DNA of 64,000 nt from Scleropages formosus (Eukaryota > Chordata > Actinopteri > Osteoglossiformes > Osteoglossidae): positions 26,795,338 to 26,859,337 of the forward strand of contig NC_041809.1 of NCBI RefSeq assembly GCF_900964775.1, read 5' to 3'. Shown one piece after another: positions 1 to 15,685 of the stretch. Both the position numbers and the translations under genes were made by a program. The notes under the pieces are model-generated. The model was not told the DNA's origin. It ran no database searches and was given only the letters and a program-made list of their open reading frames with translations. Position 1 is the first letter of the stretch; each line of letters begins with the position of its first letter.

Positions 1-752
1 CCTCAAGGGCTGGGAGGGAAGATGTAGGTTCTACAGACTAAAGTTGTATTAATTTGTTGACGTCCAACCCTTGACCCACCTACTGTCTATCAACCATGCC
101 CATGTCCCCCCTTCCCTCATGAATAGTCACCTTCGCTCCGTCTTTTGGCCGAACTTGATTAGCAACAACTACTTTTTCCCCATTATGTTCTCTCACCAGA
201 CCGTTTGACCTTAGTGTTGAAGTGCAAAGATCATAAAGTTCCTATTTACTAATGGATTATACTGTATTGCCAGCCCTACTTGTAGTCCATGGATACTGCT
301 GGATCTCCAGCTTTTGACCCTTGTAGTCACTTACAAGATGGCCATTTCCACTAAAATGCAAAAGGTTTCTCTTCCCTCCTTGTTTTCCTTTGTTATAGAG
401 TTTGGAATGAGTAGATGGGCAGCAACAAGCAGGAGGAATGCACTTGAGATGATGCATTAATAGGATCCTCCAGGGAGGAAGGTGGAAGCAGATGGAGGGT
501 GAGGGTATCATGATGGGGTTCTTTGCGCTTAGTGCACAACATCTGTCAGGTATTTTACATCCCAGAAACCTGATTCGGTACTACATTGTATGGTTAGCAT
601 GGGAAGGTAAAATTGCCACACCCCACCATGATGAAAATAGTGATAGGATGGTAGATTGGATCATCACTTCAGCAAGGTCATGAAGTGGTCAGATCAGCTG
701 TGGTGGAAACCCCTCAAGTGCACAGGTGTGTGATGGTCTGATTCTCTTGCAG
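1..752. other. Upstream flank or intron of rskr, no exon recognised
   Basis: The rskr exon at 753 opens in mid-codon, so this stretch should be intron, with the 5' exons off the left edge. I looked for the glycine-rich loop and the catalytic lysine of the kinase N-lobe and did not see them. Short open frames here have no recognisable similarity. Confidence 0.5.
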
Positions 753-2490
753 TGTGTGACTACTGCAGTACCGGAGACCTTTACACCTACTGGGGTATGA
801 TCGGCCAGTTCGGAGAAGATGCTGTGCGAGTGTTCGCTGCCGAGCTGGGCTGTGCTCTGGGTAATGTAGGATTGTATTCCTCATAAGATCCCAAACATAC
901 TTTTTAGAATGTTTGTGCCTTTCCCAAGTGTCACTAGCCTCTTACCATTTGTCTGTGGTTGACAGGGTTCCTACATGACTATGGGATCATCCACAGGGAC
1001 GTAAAGGTGAGGCAACCTGTGCAGAGACGAGACTTTCTTTGAGAACGGCACAGTTAGAGCTCATGTGATTTCTTGAATGTTTGGAAATGTTAAAAGGAGG
1101 AAACATTTTGCATCAACGGTTTGCATGAACAACTCCTTTTTTCTTTTCTCTAAATTTAGATGGAAAATATCCTCCTGACAGACCAAGGTAACACCAGCGA
1201 ATGTGTTGAAAGAGGCCACAAGAGGGACCTAAAACATAGCTGTACACAGAGAGGATTATTCTGGAATGTTCAGTGTAATAAGGATTTTGATTTTTTCCGG
1301 GTTTTTGTTCCGTTACTAGGATCAAATGTTATGTACGTATACGGGTATGAAAGTGTAATGCAAGTTAATGTGCATGTGTGTCTTGACGTATAAGTCACTG
1401 GTGGCATAGCAGCAGCAGCACTTTTGTGTATCATCATGGGTTTTGCGTGTAGCATGTTGACGAGCGAAGCATCTTAAAGGTGTAAGGATGTATTTGTGTG
1501 CGTGTGAAAGTTTATGCTTCCCATGCGCTTATATTCAGGACATCTCCGTCTGGCTGATTTTGGGCTGTCCCGTCGTCTGGAACGTGGCGGAAGGGCTTTC
1601 ACCATCTGCGGCACAATCCAGTACATGGGTGAGGAGATCGTCTCGGCCGCAGGATGTTTACGAATACGAGTGCATACAGTTGTGGTTGCTAAGAGCAGTG
1701 TTTGCTCTTTATTTAACAGCTCCTGAGGTTCTCAGCGGGGGGCCCTACAACCATGCGGCTGATTGGTGGTCTCTTGGCATTCTGCTCTTTGCACTGGCTA
1801 CTGGAAGGGTGAGCTCGTTGACAAAGTTGTGCAGCGTTCAGATGAACTATTTGCGTCTGTGTGTCAGCGCACAGGTTTGTCACTATTTGTGGGTCTCTTG
1901 TTCCAGTTCCCTGTGCCTGCAGAGCCGGACCACTGTTACATGCTGAGAAAGGTGCGGAGCTTCCAATACGAAATGCCCCAAACCTTCAGCCCATCATTTG
2001 CCCTGCTGATAACAGAGGTGAGGTGTTTGTAGCCCACACCCATTCAGGAGCCCATGCGCTACAGAGTCCATCCACAGATGGGCACCACAGATGGGCACTC
2101 CCTCCCACCCAATCATCTAATCCATTTTGTGTCGTATTTTGAATCTCTCTAATCGTGCACCCTGCCCCCTCACCACAGCTTCTGTGTAAGACCCCCACGC
2201 GACGCCTGCGCACCCTGGAGCGTTTTAAAAGGCAGACATTCTTTCGTGGGACACCCTTTGACTCCCATTTGCTGCAGAAGACCCCAATGGAGTTGATCCT
2301 GGAGCTGAAAGAGCGGCCAGACCGGCCCGCCCGAGCAATGCGTGGCCTGCCCCGAGACCCACTAGCAGACTTCGACTGTGACCTCCTTGGCTCGCCCGCC
2401 TCCCCTACAGACTCACTCCAAACTCCTCCCACTACTGACCTTGGCTGCGCCTTCCCCCTGGCCAGCTCAGCTGCAGAGATATTCGTCTAG
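753..2490 (+). CDS. rskr: RSKR/SgK494-like ribosomal protein S6 kinase-related protein (3' part)
   Basis: Seven coding exons: 753-860, 966-1006, 1160-1187, 1539-1628, 1720-1808, 1907-2017 and 2179-2490 (TAG stop). All junctions are GT-AG and the frame is continuous. The product has the C-lobe of a protein kinase of the AGC/RSK-related type. It reads [13 protein letters not shown] at the hinge, then IIHRDVKMENILL (catalytic loop Asp), [14 protein letters not shown] (DFG, metal binding), [26 protein letters not shown] (activation segment and APE), and a C-terminal tail ending in [14 protein letters not shown]. Recognition as SgK494/RSKR rests on these strings, recalled from vertebrate orthologues. 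The gene is 5'-partial: the ATP-binding N-lobe exons are outside the window, so activity cannot be judged. Substrates are poorly known. Next downstream is aldoc, as in mammals, but spag5, which lies between them in human, is not seen. Confidence 0.9.
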
Positions 2491-2846
2491 CACAAAACAT
2501 AAGGGACAGGACAACTGCCCATGCAAAACTGGTTTGCTTTGGCCTGTCCTCTAATCTTAGTCTGATTCAAACACAAGACTTACATTAAATGTGTTCTGTG
2601 TGTGTATTTTGTACAAAATAACAGGATGAGTGATTTGCCTCTCTCCACTTGTACTTCATTCTGCTTCCTTTGGCCCTCTGAGAAAGACTAACACAGCACT
2701 GGGTATTGAGAATCTGATGGCGATGAGGAATCTTGGGCACTTGGGGTATGGGGAAAGGAAGCAGCAGCTAGGCCGCTCTCTCTGTACCTGTCTCAGTAAC
2801 CTAATCCAAATGCTTTATCCCCATGTTCTTTCATAGTGAATGGAAA

Positions 2847-2852
2847 ATTAAA
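2847..2852 (+). promoter_or_regulatory. Candidate poly(A) signal of rskr (ATTAAA)
   Basis: ATTAAA lies 357 nt after the rskr stop and just before a SINE that starts at about 2857. It is the first reasonable polyadenylation signal downstream. Not proven. Confidence 0.35.
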
Positions 2853-2856
2853 ACAT

Positions 2857-3071
2857 GGGGCAGCTGGTAGCACAGTAGTTCGAGCTGCTGCTTTTGGACC
2901 CAAAGGTTGCAGGTTTGAGCCTCACCTTCAGATGTAATACCCTTGAGCAATGTACTTAGCCTAAATTGCTACAGTAAAATTACCCAGCTGTATAAATGGG
3001 TAAATAATTGTAGGTACCTTAACATTGTAAGTTGCTTTAGAGAAAAACATCAGCTAAATGAATAAATGTAA
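2857..3071 (+). repeat. tRNA-derived SINE (type A)
   Basis: A full-length-looking copy. A tRNA-like head has an A-box-like segment near 2865 and a B-box-like 'ggttgcaggtttgagcc' near 2905. A conserved middle reads 'taaattgctacagtaaaatt', and the tail is 'cagctaaatgaataaatg'. The same unit recurs many times in this window in both orientations. Confidence 0.85.
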
Positions 3072-3680
3072 ACCTGCTAACTGTTGCACTCAAGGGCAAA
3101 AGTGATTTTCCAGATATTCCTGCAAGCACAGCATTGACAGATTTGAAAAGCCATAATAGAAGGTGTAGAGCTTTGAATTTTACAAGAAGAAAGGACCCCA
3201 GAAATTGTATTCTTGTTAGCTCTGTGAGTTATTCTGTTAGCTTTTCAATATTTTTTGCAGCCCAATACCATTTGATATTGTCAGATGTAATCCATCAAGT
3301 TAGGTTCTCTCTCAGGTTCCAGGCCAACCAGCCCTGTGTTAGTATGACATGTCAAAACACATTTTAGGGAACTTTTTCCTTATATAGAAGTTTAGTAGAG
3401 CCAGATCATAAGTGTTCTTAAGTGTCACACTTGTGTTACAGTGTTACCTTTGCAGTGAATATATGGATGCCTGAAATAAGTGCATGGTGGCACTTGAACA
3501 AATGAAGCGAGTTTTACACTGTATAACTAAACAGGTCAATCAACTTAATGTACTGTATATAAATAGTTACTGCAGAGTGTAAAATAATCAGTAGTCAAAT
3601 AAGAATGGCTAATGTTTTATAGATGTATCTTGTGTATTCATCAATGGATACAAACACCTTAATTATAAACTTTTTACCAG

Positions 3681-3889
3681 GGGAGCTGCTAGCGTTGTGG
3701 TTAGAGTTGCCGATCCAAAGGTCGCAGATTCGATCCCCATTTCCGGCTGTAGTACCCTTGAGAAAGGTATTTATCTTAAAATTGCTCCAATGAAATTACC
3801 CATCTGTATAAATGGGTAAATAACTGTAACCTTGACAGTGTAAGTTATTTTGGAGAAAAGCGTCAGCTAAATGAATAAATGTAAATCTC
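3681..3889 (+). repeat. tRNA-derived SINE (type A), second copy
   Basis: Same head, middle and tail as the copy at 2857, about 600 bp away and in the same orientation, with scattered point differences. B-box-like 'ggtcgcagattcgatcc' lies near 3719. Confidence 0.85.
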
Positions 3890-4859
3890 AGCCCAAGATT
3901 CATCATGGTGTGAATACACATCAGCTTGGAGGAGAATCATATGGATTCATATTTCTTTTGACAATTAGCAAGTTTCTGTCCTACACTGAAGAAATGAACC
4001 AGCCATAGTTTGTATTTATGTAAGGATTATGTATTTACAGAAACAATTTCATTCCTTGTACTGAATGTGTGAAATTTTGAGAATGCATACAGTAATAATA
4101 CATTTGATGAGAAAAGTCAACACATCCCATGTGGGCTAAAATATTTTACAATGTATGACAATGTGTCATGTATTTTTTGGGACATTTTACAATGATTACC
4201 AATGAGTTTCTTTCCCCATAGCCTTCAATATGTCGGCGTTTGCTCATGTACACGTACGTTTAATTTGGTATCATACATTGAAATATCAGTTTTTTAAAAG
4301 TTCACTTATTGTGTGGATGGTTAATTCCTTACTGTGCTTAAATATCCTTTCAATAATGTACACAATTAGTCTACTGTAGTTTCTGCGCAGCTGCAGTACA
4401 TGCTTGGCAACTGCATTGAGCCCCTTGGCAACAGAGGAGCCCCACTGCGTCACACAAACAGCCTGCCTTTGATCACACTCTCTGATCTTCAGAGGTCATT
4501 CATCACAGGCTGTAGCTTTTAAGAACCAGAGAGTTTATTGTTGCTTACATTGCTAAATAAATAAACAAACAAATAAATAAAAACCATGGGGAATTAGCCT
4601 TCTTTTCAAAAACGTATAAAGTAATGGCGTTTTTAGACTACAGTCTGAGTGTAGGCTTGTTAGCTGGTATCAACTGCTGTGTTTATCAATATTCGGAACA
4701 AATTTTTTGTTCTGACCGCGTGTGAAGATGCTGAAAATACTTCCACTGACACTGAGTGAGAATACAACTTCAGTAACGTTGCTTCAGTTGAACCAGAGAG
4801 GACATTTGAGGGCTGACGAGTTGTTTTTATCCTTGTGAGTTTATTCATGTAAGATAAAC

Positions 4860-5110
4860 ACAAGCAACGCCGGTTCCGGTGAGTTCTGGCTGTGCATTTT
4901 CCACCTGTATCACAATACCACAGTACACTACGTATGTGACGGAGACGCGCCGCTCCGGCTGACGTCGCAGTGACGCAACACGAAGCCCCGCCCCGAAGTG
5001 GGCTGGTTTTGTGCGCGGTCACGTAGCTCTGCGGCACAGAAGCTCGCTTCCAAGGAAGAGCATCGTTCATCGGACGGCAACCGCTCAGCTTCGCGCTTCA
5101 ATTGGTAAAA
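4860..5110 (+). promoter_or_regulatory. CpG-rich candidate promoter upstream of aldoc
   Basis: This patch is clearly richer in CpG than its AT-rich surroundings. It contains a CRE-like 'ctgacgtcgcagtgacg' near 4960, a GC box 'ccccgcccc' near 4987 and an inverted CCAAT ('attgg') near 5101. A possible splice donor 'ttg|gtaaaa' follows at 5105. Its position fits a distal aldoc promoter, but it could also serve another transcript. Confidence 0.35.
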
Positions 5111-6379
5111 CCAAATACGCCATAACACTATTGACTATATTCTCATATACTGGCAGTGGGATTTTGACCTATCAGGTATATAATAAATAAGGTTAAACTG
5201 TTCATATTTTGTATTTAATTAGTTTGATTAAAATTGTTATATCGTTATTCCTATTGTAACCTGAATAAATGATCATGCCATGGCATGGTGTGTGCGTCGT
5301 AGCCTAAGCTAATGTCGAGACTTTAGTTTTTTCCACATTTATTATTGCGCAGTCATGCCGCCATCGGATGTTGTCAACATCACAACTGTTGAGGCAAGTT
5401 GACAATGGCAATCAATGCTGTGTGTTACTTTTACTGGCCTCAACGATGGATTTTAGTAATCGCGGATTGTTTTGTCAGTTCAGTAATTGCAGAGAATATC
5501 GCAGTTCTTCTACAATGATATAAACCAAACTAATAATTATTTGTAACCTCGGTGTGTTAATTTTTGCTGGTCACAACCAAGATGGCATGAATGACTGGAG
5601 GGAACAGCAGAACAAAATGGCAGAGTTGTTCTTTGCATGTTAATAGCTGATGATGAGAGAGATGTACAGGGGGGACGGAGTCTTGTTCCGAGTCACGACA
5701 CGGGGCGAGCAGTGAAGGTCGAAGAGTTCTTCACGACGCAGATGCTGAGGATGATAAACGAACGTAGGCGTGACAAGGGACGGCGTGTTTCTTGTTCAAA
5801 TAAGCTTGTGTGTGTCCACCTGAGAAAACTCCACCGAGTATTATTATAAACATTTTTGGTCCCCCGAGTATCGATAAAGTTGTTAAACCCTAGTACCCAA
5901 CCCACCCTACTACTAGCACGTTAGATAACGCTTTAAATTCCGTATGTTTCGAAGGGATGTTTCAGTTGAAATTAACTGTTAATGACGACGTTAAATACGT
6001 ACAACGGTCGGTTCGAACGCTCACCTGAACGCATCCCTGTCGCGAGGCGGCTCGTGCTGGGTACGTGCAGGACGTAGCGTCACATGACACACAACCGCCC
6101 GCAGGTGCGTTAGTTGCACGTGTCGCGAGACGCTGAGATGAGGCGATGCGGACTCCGCTGTTGTTCCCCGAAAACCCATCTTCTCGTTGTATGATGTAAG
6201 TCGTAACCCTATTGTAAACTATGGCTTTTAATTTCACATTCACCAAAAATGTTTTTATTGCGGCTTGAACCTAGGCTAGCTGTCTGGGGGGGAAAAAAAG
6301 GATGTGTGTTTGTTTACGGTATTTAAAGGGGCTTAAGGTTTTTCCTCACATTATTACCTCAGTGACCTCTGCAGCCAAG

Positions 6380-6433
6380 ATGGCGGCAGGTTGTCCTTGT
6401 CCACTCACTGCAGATAAGTCAACTCAAACCAAG
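6380..6433 (+). other. Candidate first exon of aldoc with YY1-type start
   Basis: The sequence 'aagatggcggc' at 6377-6387 is a classic YY1 motif of the kind found at or just after transcription starts. It is followed by a short open stretch and a good donor, 'ccaag|gtatac', at 6434. Joined to the acceptor at 8577, the 18 codons from the ATG at 6380 continue in frame through 7 more codons into the aldolase ATG at 8599. It may be a plain 5'UTR exon or may encode an N-terminal extension. Confidence 0.4.
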
Positions 6434-7319
6434 GTATACTTACCTGGAAAACTGCATTGGTGTTTGTCTTTTATTTACGGTTTACTTTATTCGCTTAGAT
6501 CTCCAAAGCATACAAAATTATTTTTACAGTTGGTTTTGCAACCCTTAGCTGTCAAATTTAGCAGTTTAATTGACACTTCCATGTTTTTTGCTGCTTGTTC
6601 TGGCAAGTGGGGCAGTGTGGATTGACCTTGACTTCTGACTTGAGACTCTGCGGAACTTATTATGCTTTTTTTTGTTGTTTCTTACATAACCGTTTTGATT
6701 GCTATTTAAGCTGTTTCTGTCTAACCTCTGCTCTCCATGATCACCTGAATGCCTTGATGGAACGCAATTCACCGTTACATTTAAAAAAAAAAAAAAAAAT
6801 TACACTCATTGTAGCTCTGCTTAGTCACTGTGGATCACTAATTTTACCCAACAATGACTGTGTGTTGCTCAGCCCATCAAAGTGAGTTCAGTACATGGTT
6901 TCCACAGTGTGCTGCCAAGGCACCAGACACTGGAAAACACTTGCTGTTTGTCAGCAGGCACCTGCAGATGTGTGAAGTGGCATTGAGGCTATGGACCTTG
7001 ATGCCACTATAGCAGTGGTACTAGTTCACTGCACATCATACTTTTCTTAGAATAATGATAAACATGAGGGACCAACAAATTTCTGGCATAACCAGAGGAT
7101 TTTAGGTTTGAGTCTGTTGAAGTCCAGTATGTAGCATGACAAGTTGGAAATTTTGGGAGGCTTTGCCCCAGGCACTTTTCTCTCATGTTTTCTAGTGATG
7201 GTTGCTGTCATTGTGGGGACTGGGATAGTTAGAAGGGATGGGGGATGTTGTTTGTCTGCAATTTATTGAACTGAAATGGTGAATTTCACACTGGTATTGC
7301 ACTGTTATATCCTTAGCTT

Positions 7320-7590
7320 CATTTTCATTTAGCAGATTTTCTCCAAAATGACATACATCTTTGGGAACAATATAGAGACAATCAACAGGAGGAGAGATTT
7401 GTATGCTGACGACTAGTTCTTGAGTACAGTCAATTTGTCACCACCATATGAACCAATATACATTACACAAGTAGGATTAAACAAATTCTAAATATTAAAA
7501 ATAACATGAACATTTATCAAGCATTTGTAATATCAGAGAAATGAGTCTGAAAGAGGTAAGTTTTGAGAGCTGCCTTATTTTAGTTCTCCA
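7320..7590 (-). repeat. Fish LINE/SINE 3'-tail repeat, degraded
   Basis: It begins with 'tttcatttagcagattttct', the reverse complement of the tail shared by the SINEs and LINE ends of this window, and runs into 'tctgaaagaggtaagttttg'. Old and divergent; limits are approximate. Confidence 0.5.
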
Positions 7591-8598
7591 GCCAGTATGA
7601 TGATGATGATGTGATGTTAGCCTAGTGATGGAATGTTGTAAATTACACATTAAAATGATAAAATGGTTATGCGTTTCTCTGGCTTGTCTAAATTAAAATG
7701 GTTTTTAAAAAGGAGGCTATCCTAGTGATTGTAAAGCTGTTATTTTAAGCAAACTAATGCAGCAGTGGCTTCAAGATATTTGCCCTGTTTGCAGTAAAGG
7801 ACCATTTGAATCCCACAGAGGTTGTGTGAATCTGACCCGAGTATTTTATCACTGCCATGTGAAATAAGCATCCATTGACATGGTAGGGATCCGAAACAAA
7901 GAGCAGAGCTGTTTAAATGAAACACAGGGAGAATTGGTGTGTGACCAATTTCTTCCTGCTGGGTTGGCTGCAAACCCAGGTTTCCCTGGAGCTCATTGTG
8001 TTGACTTTTTGGGGGGAGGGATGTAAAGAAGGCCGTCCTAGAGGACCTCAGCTGGCTCTTCTGCAACTGAAGTGTAGATTGTATGTGCTGCATGTAATTG
8101 CTGATCAGGCTGCTTTGCAGTAAAAACACACATCATCCACAGAGTTCAGAATGGTAGAAGTGCTAACACCTGTTTAATGGGAAGTGGTAGTTTAAACAGG
8201 CACACTTGCATAATCCTTATGACTGGCAACACAACCAAGGCTCTTTTGTTTCCTACTGTGGTGTGGCTAGTTATGTAATATAAGCCCATCTGCTCAAGAG
8301 AGGGCTTAGTGAAGAAGGAACTGAGTGAATATGGCACTTTGGGTGGATAGTACAGACTAATTTGTGTTTTTTTTTTTTTTTTTTTAAACTATTGGCACAG
8401 TTGAATTTTTGTTTTTGTAAGTTAGTCTCATGCCATTGTGGCATCACAGGTGAGGGTATATCCAGTTGTACAGTTAACTCTAATATAGTGTCAGGTTTCT
8501 GTCTGATGGTTCTGTTTTACAAAATGTTACATGCACCTTAACACAGCAATTGTGCTACTTCTCACCCCACTTTGTAGCCCCTTACTGCTGCCTCCAGG

Positions 8599-13153
<4,555 letters not shown>

Positions 13154-14025
13154 ATGAATGACCCAGTCACAGCCACATTCCAGCTTCCGTCGACCAATAG
13201 TATCTTCCACTGCTGCTAGGTGTTTTCAGTGTCACCTACCAATCACAGGCCTGCGCTGTCTTCTGTACTTTACAGTTACTATCATGTGTTCTAATATATG
13301 TATTTTCAGAGAATCGGTAACTACATTGCCAGCTTCAGAGGTGGTTTTGATGAGAGGAGAAACAACTGCAGAGAGAGCTGATTAGATTGTAGTAATGACT
13401 TATTTTCTGCTTTTCAGTTTCTCTTTACATGTACCGGGCAGAATGGTTTTACTAGGTCTAAGCACTGAGAACGTAATCCAGAAACAAGCAGTTTATACTG
13501 TTTCACTTGACAGTGGAGTTTTGATGTCCTGTCCTAATTATCCAGCAGTTCTGCAGCTGAGGGAAAGAGGCAGACCTGCCAGTCAAATTATAGCACTAGA
13601 TACAGCAGTTGTAACTTAGAAGGAACAACCATAAGGCTAAATAATTAAGCACTAACAACCTGATGTTGCGTTTCTTCTCAATGTTTGACAACCAAGTTTG
13701 GAAATGTCTGGGCTTAGCTAAAGGAAATTAACCTGTCAAAGTGAAAATTATAGGCACACAGTATTGTACAACAGTGTAGAATTGTATGTGTGATGCTTTT
13801 TGTGTGCAGGTCAACCCTGCCTCTTCCCCCATGCCACACACCAGCGGCTTAATGATCCATAGGCCCAGAACTTGGCATCTGACACCCAGGGCTGCAACTC
13901 TTGGGTTGTGACAGATTAGAGAATTCCTTGACTGGGTCAGGAACTACCCCTGCCATGTGGGAGTGCTGTAACTCTGTGATTGCTGTGTTGTCCTCCTTGC
14001 ACCTGGTGTAACAAATAGTGAAGAA

Positions 14026-14031
14026 AATAAA
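14026..14031 (+). promoter_or_regulatory. Candidate aldoc poly(A) signal
   Basis: AATAAA, about 870 nt after the stop. Further AATAAA copies lie at 14367 and near 14613, so 3' ends may be alternative. Confidence 0.45.
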
Positions 14032-14740
14032 TTATATATGTAGAAATGGTCTGGAGCACATTGTTTTTCCACATTGGTTCAGTTTTATGTGCAGCAGAAT
14101 AGACCACACACCAACACTTGCGTGAGAAGTTATATACATAGTTTTGAGGCTGTATCTTACCCAGCAATACTACTATACTGAAGTTTAAAATACTACATTT
14201 CTGACTCCATTGTTTCCTGTAAGTTGTGACCTTTTGTAATGACCATGCACAGCTCATTGTCACAGCTCAACTGTGCACACATGGCACAGCATTGTAAACT
14301 GGCTGGTGGTTGTCTGCTCCAGTCAAGCTAGTATACACACAATCCTTATGTCATGGGGTCCCTCATAATAAAAACAAATTACTGTAACTGTGTGTGGAAA
14401 TATATAACTTTTTTCTATGTAATGGACTTGTAAATTAAGTACAGTTGCATTGTTGCCCATGCTGTTGTCATTTTACTTTTAGTAAAAGTGCTTCTCACAA
14501 ACAGCTGCAGGTGAACTCAACTCCACGTAAGTGATCCCTGACAAAACAACCTTCCTTCATGGAAATTGGTTCACAGCAGTCATTTGACACAGCATTGACA
14601 AAAGTACACATGGAATAAACATTCTTGGCAAGGTTTCAAAAATTACAGAATACAGTACTGCTTTCAAACATTTATGCTGAGTTCAGGTAACACGGGAGAA
14701 GAGTTTCCTGTCATACTGACAATCACGACTGAAAAATCTG

Positions 14741-14905
14741 ATTTATTCATTCACTTAGCTGATGCTTTTCTTCTAAAGAACTTATTTAAGCTGCTTAAAA
14801 TTGTTGAACAATTTATACAGCTGGGGAATTGAAGAACTACTTTGATCAAGGTACTACAACAGAAGGTGGGATTCGAACCTGAGACCAATTGAGTCCTCCT
14901 ATAAA
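14741..14905 (-). repeat. tRNA-derived SINE (type A), reverse copy
   Basis: Starts with 'tattcattcacttagctgat' (reverse of the SINE tail) and ends with 'gggattcgaacctgagacc', the reverse complement of the tRNA B-box. Confidence 0.75.
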
Positions 14906-15599
14906 TAAATATGCAAGTACTCGGTCATTGTGAACCACGAGCTCTGTTCGGACGGCAGGACTGAGGACCGAAGACAAGGTACAACTAAGCGTAACTTTGC
15001 GTATACTTTAAAATTATTAAATATCTTGATGTCATTGCCATACAAAAAATACACTTTTATAGTTCATTTTACGGGACGCGTTTTAAATCCAGGAACCAAT
15101 TATAATATTTGTCCATAGGAAATAAAATTATTTCGATTCCATTACAACGAGAATTCGCCAAGGTGATTTCACTGCAGAACCAAACCCACTTCAGCGAAGG
15201 TCGGATACGTAATTGTTATGTTTGCCTTGCTGTTCTCGCTGATGCAATTTCTTTTTACACGTATGAGAATTTTTGACTTGCTGACCGGTACAAATAATTT
15301 TTATTAAATCTGTCTTGAACAACACTTGCTGTCCTGCTTAAGTTAAATTCCGACGGGAGGTTGGTCAAAAATATAGCTATGTTTATGTAAAGAAGCCTAG
15401 ATGTCCCATTCACACTGGAACAAGTTAACTTCTCATACTATCAAATGATTTTCGTATAAGCCATTAAGTCTTTCTACTACGTTTAATTCGGGGAGTTCTT
15501 AACTGCAATTACTACGAATTTGCCAAAGAACAATAAAAATCGTTACAACACTTCGGAACGCTATTTCTCCGGCCAAACTAAAAGGCGCACACTCTGTGT

Positions 15600-15658
15600 C
15601 ACGTGATTGGACAGCAGGGGTTAACAACGGCCTCTGAATGGTCAGTATTCCATCCAAT
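15600..15658 (+). promoter_or_regulatory. pigs promoter elements: E-box with two CCAAT boxes
   Basis: 'cacgtgattgg' at 15600-15610 combines a palindromic E-box with an inverted CCAAT. A forward CCAAT lies at 15654-15658. They are 30-85 bp before the pigs ATG (15686) in a TATA-less context. NF-Y plus a CACGTG (USF/MiT-family) site is a common housekeeping arrangement. Function is inferred. Confidence 0.5.
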
Positions 15659-15685
15659 CAAACGCCTCACGGAATTCGCTCAGAA

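Larger units (their letters stand above)
2491..8577. other. rskr-aldoc intergenic region and aldoc 5' intron
   Basis: Holds the rskr 3' flank, two SINEs, an AT-rich stretch with an (AAATA)-type low-complexity run near 4550-4585, two CpG-richer patches (4860-5110 and 5990-6180) and a candidate first exon of aldoc at 6380-6433. No spag5 exon was recognised. The rest (for example 3890-4540, 5130-5980 and 6440-7310) shows nothing I can name. Confidence 0.5.
13154..15685. other. aldoc 3'UTR and aldoc-pigs intergenic region
   Basis: The first 0.9-1.4 kb is probably aldoc 3'UTR. It is followed by a reverse SINE (14741-14905) and about 700 bp of unremarkable AT-rich DNA. The pigs promoter sits at the right end. 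Confidence 0.6.

Noticed and set aside
2871-2925. tRNA-like heads with A and B boxes at many sites
   Set aside because: They belong to SINEs with shared bodies and tails; none folds as an intact, standalone tRNA gene by eye.
2491-8577. spag5 between rskr and aldoc
   Set aside because: Expected from human gene order, but no coding exon of it was recognised on either strand.
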